64,000 nt of DNA from Albugo candida. Lineage: Eukaryota; Oomycota; Peronosporomycetes; Albuginales; Albuginaceae. The notes under the pieces are model-generated. The model worked only from the letters and a program-made list of their open reading frames with translations, made no database searches and was not told the DNA's origin. Location of the stretch: contig CAJNAR010000004.1 of the NCBI GenBank assembly GCA_905220665.1, positions 62,001 through 126,000 of the forward strand. The letters are read 5' to 3'. The first letter of the stretch is position 1, and each line of letters starts with the position of its first letter. Positions 48,186 through 57,594 of this stretch are shown piece after piece. The translations under genes were made by a program, and so were the position numbers.

Positions 48186-51100
48186 ATGGACACTTGTCAC
48201 TCGAATGCTCGGGCACTTCCTGAGCGTATTTCATTTCCTGATGAAGAAACAAAGATATTAGCCTACTGGGACAAGATTGATGCATTCAAAAAATCTTTAC
48301 AATTGTCGAAAAATCGAAAACCTTTTACGTTTTTTGATGGTCCGCCGTTCGCAACAGGATTACCTCATCATGGACACATTCTTGCTGGAACTATCAAAGA
48401 CACAGTCACCCGTTTTGCACATCAAACTGGACATCACGTGGAGCGAAGATTTGGATGGGATTGTCATGGTCTTCCTGTCGAATCGGAAATCAATAAGAAG
48501 CTCAATATCAAAACAAAAGAGCAAGTTCTTGAAATGGGTATCGATAAATATAACAATGAATGTCGGGGAATTGTGACCCGCTACACAAAAGAATGGGAAA
48601 TTACTGTGAAGCGTATTGGGCGGTGGATCGATTGTGAAAACGATTACAAAACGATGGAACCGTGGTACATGGAATCGGTTTGGAATGTCTTCCAGAAGAT
48701 CTTTGAAAAGAACCTTGTCTATCGCGGATATAAAATTCTTCCATACTCGACAACGATCAACACCTCTTTATCGAACTTTGAGGCGAATTTGGATTATAGA
48801 GATACATCCGATCCGTCTGTGGTTGTAAACTTTCCTCTCAGAGAAGATCCGAGTGTTGCCTTTGTGGCCTGGACCACAACTCCATGGACCCTTCCTTCTA
48901 ATCTCGCATTATGTGTCAACGTAGATTTTGTCTATGTAAAAATCAAGGATGTCAAGTCTGGAAAGCAGTATATTCTTTGTGAGTCACGATTGTGTCAATT
49001 GTATCCAAAAATGCTGAAAAAAGGGTACAATGGTGGAGAATACGAAATCCTCGAAAAGTTCAAAGGAAGTGTATTGGTGGGCAAGAAATACATTCCGCTT
49101 TTTGATTGTTTTGCCGAGTGGGATCGCGCCTTCGTAGTGGTGTCGGATTCCTATGTAACTGATACAAATGGTACAGGTATTGTGCATCAATCTCCGACAT
49201 TTGGTGAAGACGATTATCGCGTTTGTGTGAAGAATAACATCACAGACAAGTTCACATTGCCCGATCCTCTGGACGACAATGGCATATTCACCGATGTTGT
49301 ACCGCTGGTAAAAGGCCTTTTTCTAAAGGACGCGGATGATGTCATTTGTAAGGATTTGAAGGCCCGAGACCGCCTAGTGTCGAAAGGAACAATCGTGCAC
49401 AGCTATCCCTTCTGCTATCGTTCTGGGACTCCATTGATATACCGAGCCGTACCAGGTTGGTTTGTGAATGTGGAAGCCATTCGTGATCGCATTGTGGAAA
49501 ATAATAGGAAAACGTATTGGGTCCCGGCTTTTGTCAAAGAAAAACGATTCCACAATTGGCTTGTTGATGGAAAAGACTGGAATGTCTCACGAGGACGTTT
49601 CTGGGGAACGCCACTACCCCTTTGGGTCAGTGAAGATTACGAGGAGGTTGTGTGCGTAGGCTCTATTTCCGAGCTTGAAGAATTATCGGGTGAAAAAGTC
49701 GAAGATCTGCATCGCGAATATATCGACCATATAACGATACCATCACGCCAAGGGAATGGAGTTTTGCGCAGAGTACCAGAAGTCTTTGATTGCTGGTTTG
49801 AAAGTGGATCGATGCCGTACGCCCAGCTACACTATCCATTTGAAAACCAAGACAAGTTCGAAGCTGGATTTCCGGCAGATTTTATCGCGGAAGGTCTTGA
49901 TCAAACTCGTGGATGGTTTTATACGCTTATGGTTATATCTACAGCCTTATTCGATAAGCCAGCATTCAAGAATCTCATTGTCAATGGCTTGGTGCTGGCT
50001 GAAGATGGGAGAAAAATGAGCAAATCACTTCGAAACTTTACCGACCCAACGGCTTTGATCGAACAATACGGTGCAGATGCCCTACGCTTGTACTTGATCA
50101 ATTCTCCGGTAGTGCGTGCCGAGCCGCTCAAGTTTCAAGAAGCTGGAGTCAAAGGTGTCATCCGAGATCTTTTCTTACCGTGGTACAATGCTGCTCGATT
50201 TTTTGCACAAAATGCGATGCGTTTGGAAAAAGTTACAAATAAGGTGTTTACCCCGACAAGAGAAGAAGCATTCCAATCTGATAATGTCATGGATTCCTGG
50301 ATCATTGCTGCATTACACAACCTCATCAAATTCGTGCGGGACGAAATGGCTGCTTTCCGTCTGTATACTGTCGTTCCCCGTCTCGTGGAGTTCATCGATC
50401 AGCTGACGAAATGGTATGTTCGATTGAATCGCCCTCGTCTTAAGGGTACCACAGGCAGTAAAGAAGCACAAACAGCGCTGTCGGCACTCTATGAGGTTCT
50501 CTACGCTTTGTCAAAGCTGATGGCTCCATTCACCCCGTTTCTTGCCGAGTTTATGTACCAATTTTTAAAAAAATATCATCCGATGAGTAGCAGCACCAAT
50601 CTTCCTGAAGATGCTGAAGGTGTAGCTTCCAGTGTCCACTTTCTGATGATCCCGGAATACGATCCGTCTCGTTTGGATAAGGAGGTCGAAAGACGAATGA
50701 AAATGCTTCAATCTGTGATTGAAATGGGTCGAGTTGCTCGTGAACGACGCACGATCCCACTTAAGACTCCTCTCCGCACATTCATTGTCGTTTGTGGCGA
50801 TACGACCGCATTGAAATATTTGGAAAGCCTCAAAGCTTACATTTTCGATGAACTCAATATGCGTGATTTAAAGTTTACCGACAAAGAGAGGGAATGGTGC
50901 GACTTGAAAGCAGAGGCCAATAGCAAAGCTTTAGGAAAAAAAATGGGTAAGGATTTCGGACGATATCGATCAGTGATCAAAGACCTCAAGCAAGAAGACT
51001 GCAAAAAGTATTTGGCTGAGAAAAGTATCGTTCTGGGAGAGTACGAGCTCGTGGAAGGGGATCTCATTATCAAACAAGAGTTTGTCGGTGATAAAGATAT

Positions 51101-51713
51101 CTACGAGGCAGTGGTATCATCCGAAGGCGATCTCACTGTCGTTTTGGACTGTCGAGAAGATGAAGATCTCAAATCCCAAGGCTACGCCCGAGAGTTTATC
51201 ACAAGGGTGCAAAAGCTGCGCAAACAGGCAGGTCTGGATCTTCAAGACGGTATCCATGTCTATTTCCAAGAGAATGGCGAGTCGTCTAGTATCACAGATG
51301 CCATCAAAGCCTTTTATTCAATGATTGTGGGGACTTTGAAGACATTTCCAGCACCGATGTCAATGATGCCCACACAGGCAGTCACCATCATCTCTGAAAC
51401 AGTCAAGTACGCAGGCTCCGAGCTACTCCTTCACGTGATACGTCCGGCAGTTTTGCTTTCTCCTGACGAAACACTTGCTTCAGCCGAATGTGTTCCAGCG
51501 GCTTGGGTCAGAGCGTACATCGACAGTATGGTATACGAACACGTTGAGGCCACTTTACGTGAGAGTGGAAATATCACGATTTGCATCAAAGGCCAAACCA
51601 TCGCATTGCAACACCACGAGCATTTATTTCTTAATGCTGCAGAGTACGCGCGTGTCCACTTGAAAGACGATGTAGAGTACAATTGGCTGACGCAGTCGAC
51701 ATTACAAAATTGA
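48186..51713 (+). CDS. Cytosolic isoleucyl-tRNA synthetase
   Basis: This class Ia synthetase charges tRNA-Ile. It is a single uninterrupted ORF of 1,175 residues, the size of eukaryotic cytosolic IleRS. The N-terminus DEETKILAYWDKIDAFKKS leads into the HIGH motif as GLPHHGHILAGT (residues ~56-67). The next block is RRFGWDCHGLPVE. The editing domain CP1 contains AWTTTPWTLPSN and the HQSPTFGEDDYRVC block. The WFESGSMPYAQLHYPFEN segment and the KMSKS motif as GRKMSKSLRNF (residue ~608) are present. The anticodon-binding helical domain follows, then the extended eukaryotic C-terminus. No organellar targeting peptide precedes the conserved start. The absence of introns contrasts with most neighbours, but malate synthase is also intronless. 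Confidence 0.97.
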   Translation: MDTCHSNARALPERISFPDEETKILAYWDKIDAFKKSLQLSKNRKPFTFFDGPPFATGLPHHGHILAGTIKDTVTRFAHQTGHHVERRFGWDCHGLPVESEINKKLNIKTKEQVLEMGIDKYNNECRGIVTRYTKEWEITVKRIGRWIDCENDYKTMEPWYMESVWNVFQKIFEKNLVYRGYKILPYSTTINTSLSNFEANLDYRDTSDPSVVVNFPLREDPSVAFVAWTTTPWTLPSNLALCVNVDFVYVKIKDVKSGKQYILCESRLCQLYPKMLKKGYNGGEYEILEKFKGSVLVGKKYIPLFDCFAEWDRAFVVVSDSYVTDTNGTGIVHQSPTFGEDDYRVCVKNNITDKFTLPDPLDDNGIFTDVVPLVKGLFLKDADDVICKDLKARDRLVSKGTIVHSYPFCYRSGTPLIYRAVPGWFVNVEAIRDRIVENNRKTYWVPAFVKEKRFHNWLVDGKDWNVSRGRFWGTPLPLWVSEDYEEVVCVGSISELEELSGEKVEDLHREYIDHITIPSRQGNGVLRRVPEVFDCWFESGSMPYAQLHYPFENQDKFEAGFPADFIAEGLDQTRGWFYTLMVISTALFDKPAFKNLIVNGLVLAEDGRKMSKSLRNFTDPTALIEQYGADALRLYLINSPVVRAEPLKFQEAGVKGVIRDLFLPWYNAARFFAQNAMRLEKVTNKVFTPTREEAFQSDNVMDSWIIAALHNLIKFVRDEMAAFRLYTVVPRLVEFIDQLTKWYVRLNRPRLKGTTGSKEAQTALSALYEVLYALSKLMAPFTPFLAEFMYQFLKKYHPMSSSTNLPEDAEGVASSVHFLMIPEYDPSRLDKEVERRMKMLQSVIEMGRVARERRTIPLKTPLRTFIVVCGDTTALKYLESLKAYIFDELNMRDLKFTDKEREWCDLKAEANSKALGKKMGKDFGRYRSVIKDLKQEDCKKYLAEKSIVLGEYELVEGDLIIKQEFVGDKDIYEAVVSSEGDLTVVLDCREDEDLKSQGYAREFITRVQKLRKQAGLDLQDGIHVYFQENGESSSITDAIKAFYSMIVGTLKTFPAPMSMMPTQAVTIISETVKYAGSELLLHVIRPAVLLSPDETLASAECVPAAWVRAYIDSMVYEHVEATLRESGNITICIKGQTIALQHHEHLFLNAAEYARVHLKDDVEYNWLTQSTLQN

Positions 51714-51759
51714 ATGCTTATTGATTACGGTTAATATAATCGTAAGTGATCCAAAGCTT

Positions 51760-52807
51760 TCAGCTTCCATAGCGCTGTAAAAGCCAATCGTATGTCACCA
51801 GCACGATTCCAAATTGTGGAGCAATACGACCGACGCGGGGTCCCCATCCGGCGAACAGCTGTCGAACGCCACCTTCCGCGTGAAGTTGACGCACGGTTTT
51901 GAGAAAACCGCCTTCGCTACCTGACGATTGCATTCGAGTCTTGATCACATCCACCGGAGTTGAGATAAAGGCTGCGGGCACTCCCGCAATACTGGCTGCA
52001 AAAATCGATGAAACCATCGACTGTCGCTGCTCACTCGATAATTGCCTTTTTGCCAAATCATATAAACAAAAATACGAAACAGCAAATGTTACGTCGCGAC
52101 AAAAACATGCGGAATAACCACGATATAATCCTCGAATGGGAACCTGTCGTAAGATCTTTACCGCTTCTGATTTACTATCCAACTGCATGCGCACTTTAAC
52201 AATCTCTACGGGATTCATGACGACAGATTGTGTCATTCCTGAAATCGCTGCTGATGAGAAAGAAGCAAGAAAAGTATCAGGATCCTGAAATCTCCCTTTT
52301 ACAAACTCTCTTGTTGCCAGTGAGACAGCTTTATCTGGGATCGTTCCACAGAGTTGAGGACCGAGTCCCTTATACAGAGACGAAACCCCTTCCTTCGATG
52401 CAACATCTTTGAATAACTGAAGCGCTGATTTACTAGACGAAGTGTACTGCATCCGTGTTTTAATAACATCCACTGGGTACACTGCAGTGATTCCACCCAT
52501 TCCTGCTGCTGCCGCAATCCACATCGTATTCAGGACGCTGTACTGAGGACTAAGCATAGCGAATACGGTCAATAACACCAGCATGGACAAATTGACGGTG
52601 TACCTTGCGCTCTGCGGTACGTTTGTGGTGAGATTGTCAACAACATTGGACGATGTGCTAGCGGGAAGTTTAAAATGAGTTGTTTCGAATCAAATTTCAT
52701 TATCACTCACTTACAAGATGGAGCTGTTGGATGTCTTGGACAGCATTGTACTGTGAAAGGAGACTTGTGGAATGTTTAATCAAACAGAAAACTCGAAATG
52801 ACGTCAT
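51760..52807 (-). CDS. Mitochondrial carrier family transporter
   Basis: The protein has three ~100-residue repeats, each with a PX[D/E]XX[K/R] signature after the odd helix: YPVDVIKTRMQ, NPVEIVKVRMQ and TPVDVIKTRMQ. The segments YKGLGPQLCGTIPDKAVSL and GWGPRVGRIAPQFGIVLVTY resemble the carrier half of aspartate/glutamate (aralar) and glutamate carriers, but the calcium-binding EF-hand half is absent. Substrate choice is therefore open among amino-acid carriers. The main exon is about 52611-51760 (284 codons with stop). A short first exon at 52807-52715, starting MTSFRVFCLIKHSTSLLS and ending at a GTAAGT donor, joins in phase 0 and resembles a mitochondrial presequence. If that exon is wrong, the start would be the ATG near 52584. 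The stop lies 46 bp from the IleRS stop. Confidence 0.85.
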
Positions 52808-52952
52808 AAGATTGTGATAACGCAAGTACATCGATTTAATTCCATTGTTGATTGGCTTTAAAAGTTTTATCACAGCATTGATACCCAATCACATCCTACA
52901 TACACTATCTCGATAAATTAATTATCGCAGTTAAGTCAGATAAGATACTTTT

Positions 52953-54050
52953 ATGTCAATGATCCTCCGCGTCTTCATTCTACTAACACTTTATCCGTTG
53001 AAAGCGCTAACAGATGCAATTAAGAAGAGCGAAATTGGACAACTAGGGAAGGATTGGAAGATACGTATCGTAATGACTAACACTGTGGATGCAACGACAT
53101 GTGCCAATACGATTTATGATGCGTTTAAATTGGCGTCCAATCCACACAGAATTTATCTGAATATTCATGATGAAGTGCACCGACAGAAAGTAAATCGCTG
53201 CATACAGTTTTTTTGTCGAATGTATCGCACTGAGTTTCATTCGCTTCTTCGATCAAAGCGAATATCGGCGACATTTCGATATCTCAGTGGAGCATTGGGA
53301 CATACGGCCAGAAGACATGTGGCCGAAGCCCGATTATCGACATCGCCGGAGAAAAATAACTTTGTCTTGTCAGTGGATTCAAATATTGTATTCAGTAAAC
53401 ACTGGGACGCCGTTCTTTTGAAAAATTGGCTTTTGACAGGGAACGATATGGCCATTTTAAGTGTCGCACCCAAAGCAGTTGAATTGCGCGAGGTGCTGCA
53501 TTCGAAATCACTATTACACTGTTCGGCTCATATTGAAACACCATACTCGTTAGCAGTGGTTGAGTACAATTCGCCGATTTTGAGACGAAATGCAAATCCG
53601 TCAAAGTTTCCCGTCTTGCAGTCACAGTACTCTGAGAAATTTTTCTTTGCGCCACTATCTGCGATTTTGAACGTTCCGTCTGATCCGTATATTGGTCACG
53701 CTTCAGCAGGGTACGAGTTCGCTCGCGCATCGAGATTTTGGACAAGTGGTTTTGATTTTTATACGCCGACAGAAGATATTCTGTTTGCCCGATACAATGC
53801 GCACAATCTAAAAGTGTCGAGGTCTTCGAGGTCGCTGACCGAAAGCTCCTATCGACGTATTCGACAACTACATGGTATATGGAGCGGACCTTTTCTGGAA
53901 TCATCAAGATACTGGCTAGGAAAAAAGAGGTCTATAAGGCTGTGGTACCAATTTGCGAGAATCGACCCCAATGCAAGTTATGATGAATCCACGAAGAATC
54001 AGTTTGTATGTTGCGATGAGGATCTGAAATACGTTCACTACAAAGAATGA
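52953..54050 (+). CDS. GT60-type (Skp1-like) N-acetylglucosaminyltransferase
   Basis: This is a single-exon protein of 365 residues. The first ~18 residues are hydrophobic (MILRVFILLTLYPLKAL), acting as a signal peptide or signal anchor. The body carries GlcNAc-transferase (PF11397-like, GT60) landmarks. These are VLSVDSNIVFSKHWD, where the usual D-x-H/D metal-site region lies, and the strongly conserved block GYEFARASRFWTSGFDFYTPTED, seen here as GYEFARASRFWTSG and FDFYTPTEDILF. GT60 includes the Dictyostelium/Toxoplasma enzyme that adds GlcNAc to hydroxyproline on Skp1, but that enzyme is cytosolic. The N-terminal signal suggests a secretory-pathway relative. The acceptor is unknown. It is 145 bp from the divergent carrier gene. 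Confidence 0.78.
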   Translation: MSMILRVFILLTLYPLKALTDAIKKSEIGQLGKDWKIRIVMTNTVDATTCANTIYDAFKLASNPHRIYLNIHDEVHRQKVNRCIQFFCRMYRTEFHSLLRSKRISATFRYLSGALGHTARRHVAEARLSTSPEKNNFVLSVDSNIVFSKHWDAVLLKNWLLTGNDMAILSVAPKAVELREVLHSKSLLHCSAHIETPYSLAVVEYNSPILRRNANPSKFPVLQSQYSEKFFFAPLSAILNVPSDPYIGHASAGYEFARASRFWTSGFDFYTPTEDILFARYNAHNLKVSRSSRSLTESSYRRIRQLHGIWSGPFLESSRYWLGKKRSIRLWYQFARIDPNASYDESTKNQFVCCDEDLKYVHYKE

Positions 54051-54073
54051 AAGAAGGATCAAGTACATTTGGC

Positions 54074-57000
54074 TTACGCGTTTACGCTTTCTTCCGACAC
54101 GATGACGTTACTATCATCGATACTAGCTGCATGCTTACTGGCGATTTCGAGATCAGCTTTGAGCTGTTCCATCCCTCTGGATAATAAGTCCCACAGATCT
54201 GGAGTGAATGGGTTCGGTACGGTTGTGCTTTCGTATGGGACCCTGGTGTAGAGACCAAGCTGTTCTTCTAGTGCGCTGGATCGAGCAGCCAGCACATCTC
54301 TTTCGGCTTTCAAATGATTATACTTTTGCTGCATGTTATTGATATGGACATCAAGCTCTTGACGACTTGTTGCGAATCGAACGATCTCTTCTTCGAGTCT
54401 AGTGTTATGGTTTGTCAACCTCTGGATCTCTGCACGAGCTTGCTGACGACAATCCTGCATTTCTCGACCATTTTGGTGTAATTCCGATTGATTCTTTTTA
54501 TTGACCTCTTCGATTTGTGCTTTAGAAATTTCCAGTTCGTGATTTTGTTGCATCAATGAATCAATTTGGAGACGTGCACTTTCCATTTTTACCAGCATGG
54601 CTGAAGATTCAGATTGTAAAGCTTCCACTTGATGCTTGAGAGTGATCTGGAGTGCTTGATCCTTTCCAATCTCTTCTTCCGCGAGTCGAATCCGCTCCAG
54701 GTAAGCACCTTTTTCAGACATAAGCCGAGAATTTTCTCCTCGGAGATGATTCAACTCATCGGTGAGCTTGGTTACTTCCGTCTCATACTGCGTGTTTCGC
54801 TGCTGAGTGTCGGCAACACTCTGTTCCATTTCGACCATCCTTTCCGACGATACTCTCAACTTTTGCAGCTGTGAATCTTTGTCGGACAAAGCAGCTTCCA
54901 GGAAGCTAATTCGCTCTGAATTGGATGTTCTTTCGCCTTCCAATGCATTTGCCAACACCGAATTTTTTTCTTTCTCCCCTTCGAAGCTGTTTTTACTCTG
55001 TTGCAACTCGGTTTCCAATTGTCGGTAAGAAGCCACAAGAGAATTGTATTGCTCGCTTTTGGTCACATCCAAACTTTCATTGGGGTTTGTGGACGCTTGT
55101 AGACTTTGTAATGCGTGCTCTTTGCGCGCCATCTCCGCTTCCAACTGGTGTATCTGCTCCAACGACACCTTACGTTCGAGATCGAGAGCAATCTTGCTTT
55201 CTATCATATCGCCCTCCATCTTCATTATCGTATCTTGCAACGCACCCAACTGTTCCAATGATTTACTATGCAAATTTTCCTTCTCGTTCAGTGTGACTTC
55301 CAATGAGCTCACTCGCTGTAGAAGTATTTTCTTCTCTGAATCAAATTCAGCAGCGAGTACCGAGTTTCTGCTCTTTTCTGTTTCCAGGCATCTTTTCACC
55401 GCTTCCAACTCTTCTTCCATTCCCTTTTGTGAGACTTCTAGAGCAGCGGATTTTTCCGTTTCAATGCGACAACTCATTTGTTCCAATTGGCAATTCAGTT
55501 CAGCAATAAAAGACTCCAAGGTTTTGATTTCTTCTGCACGGGTTTTCAATGCAGTTGCAGATTCTAAATTTGCATCCGATAATTCCTGAATCTGGTTTGC
55601 AGAGCTTTTCCGAAGCGTGTCCAATTCGGTCTCGAGCGTTGACAAACTCTGTTCTACTTTTTCATTTCGAGCTTGCGAAGCGGCTAAGGCTTTTTCGATT
55701 TCGACCATTTCATTGCTTCTTTCATTTTCACTCTCCTGAAGGCTTTTAACTTTTGTCATCGAATCCTCCAAAAGCTGAGCCAATTCGTATTTACCCGTAG
55801 AATCAATTTGCAATTGTGTTATGCGCTCATGATCCTTCTGCATTTGTTGTGCCTGTGAGTCCACAATGTCAGTGAGACGTCGAGTCTCGGATTGAAGGCT
55901 GCGATGATTAGCTAGCCATCGATCGATATGCAATCGAATTCCGTCAGATGGGAAGTGCAAAACAGCATTTTTGATGCCTTCCCAGTCATCTTGCTCCGCA
56001 CCAACATTAGCGGTGAAACTGACAATCACCTCCAGTAATTCGATGACTCTCTTTTCTAATTCAATGGATTTCTTGGAAGACTGCTGTTCTTCAAGCAGTG
56101 CACTTTGTAACATCTCAACTTGTTGCTGTAATTCAACATTTTCTGTCATACTTTCAGCGGAAATCGCTAATTGTGAGCATAGTTCCTCTTCTTTCGTGAT
56201 GAGTTGTTCCTTCAACGTGTCCATAGCGTTTTCGAGCCAGTCACTACTTGAAATCACAGTCACATTTGAGCAGCAATTCCCTAGATTTCAGGTCGTACCT
56301 TTTGCTGGTCTCCGGGAGAAAGGATTCGACCTCTTCCGAATGAGAGTTGCCTAAAATCGCAGCTACATTCCCACTAAATGACGACAGCTGCTGATTGAGT
56401 CCTTCATTTATTGCCCGTTCACAGATGAGTTGCTTTTCCTGAGACTTCAATTGATCTTCGAATGCCGCATGAGCTTGGCGTACTGCATCGATTTCTCTCT
56501 CCAAATCTGCATTTCTAACTCTTATAGTGACAGCTTCCGCATCTGCCTGTTCACTCTGAGTTGCAATATTTTGCTCCAGCTCGGAGATGACACTTTTATA
56601 TCGTTCACATTCAACTTCCCACTCATGCAGCTTTTCAAGATAGACGGAGTCCTTCTCAGAAGAGATACTGCTTTTCGTATTGACAACTTCACGGATCGTC
56701 GATGATATAAGTGATGTTGTCCATCTAGTCACGCTGAATATCGAGCAGCGTTAACGATGTTCCTTCCAATAGTAACTCTTATACCTGCAATCCAGCTGCA
56801 AGTGACCACATAGATCGTTGAGAATTGCTTCTTCCGACGCGACCATACTTCTGATATCTTCGAAAAACATGCCTGAACCCTCCATCCTCATCGATTCAGC
56901 GTGATTATGTGCTTCCTTCATCGTCATTATCTCTTCTTCCTTTTGCTCCAATTCGTTCTCGAGTTGATTTCGGATCGACAAAAGAGCATCTCTGTTGTCT

Positions 57001-57450
57001 TCGATCACTACCGACTCGCGTAACACCTTTTGTAGCACCCTCTTACCTCATATCTGTCAAATCTTGCATCTGTTCCAGTAAAACCGGGTCGCTAGTAGCC
57101 TCGCATTGATACACGAGTTCTTCATTTTGCGCATTTAAATCGTCAATTTCATTCCTTAGCCGTACGATTTCGTCTTTAGCGCTACTGATATCTTTCGCCG
57201 CCTATACAATTTGTCAAATTTCATGTATCTTTGAAATTGCAAAATAACGCACCTTCTCCGCAATGCTTTTCTTCTCAAATTCGAGCTCTCCGACTTGAAC
57301 AAGCAACTGATTCATTCGCTTCAAAAGCATGGAGATTGGAGAATCTTCCAGTTCTTCCACATAAGGTTCTTTTCTCACCGCATCCTGTGCAGGATTTTCG
57401 TCAGCAAGAGCGTCCGAAGCTTCATCGCTTCCAAAAAAAGACGCCCACAT
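54074..57450 (-). CDS. Long coiled-coil (golgin-like) protein
   Basis: Five or so exons encode roughly 1,000-1,100 residues that are nearly all coiled coil. The N-terminus MWASFFGSDEASDALADE is acidic and hydrophobic, like the short N-terminal amphipathic motif of some golgins. The main exon (about 56249-54074) is one long heptad array rich in E, Q, L and K. It ends in a non-coiled tail (LGLYTRVPYESTTVPNPFTP ... SEESVNA), with no GRIP or GRAB domain that I can recognise. Junctions 56732/56754 and 56249/56298 splice cleanly. The junction near 57030 does not: the frame only continues if a weak-looking intron (about 57087-57030) is assumed. A tethering or scaffold role is inference. Confidence 0.65.
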
Positions 57451-57498
57451 TACAATTTCAAGAATACGATACGATATCGAGCTATACGCTTATACGGC

Positions 57499-57552
57499 TA
57501 AAAGCAAACAGTAATACCGTATTGAGCTATACGGTATTACTGTTTGCTTTTA
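57499..57552. repeat. Perfect 24-bp inverted repeat with 6-nt loop
   Basis: Left arm 57499-57522 and right arm 57529-57552 are exact reverse complements; the loop 57523-57528 is TGAGCT. The arms contain AAGCAAACAG and ACCGTAT. It lies in the 144-bp gap between the coiled-coil gene start (57450) and the anoctamin stop (57595), so in RNA it would fold as a strong hairpin. A shorter related motif, TATACG/TATACGG, also occurs just to the left (57484-57496). Confidence 0.85.
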
Positions 57553-57594
57553 ACGTATACTGAAATAATGACTTGTCATTAAAAGCACATGGAA

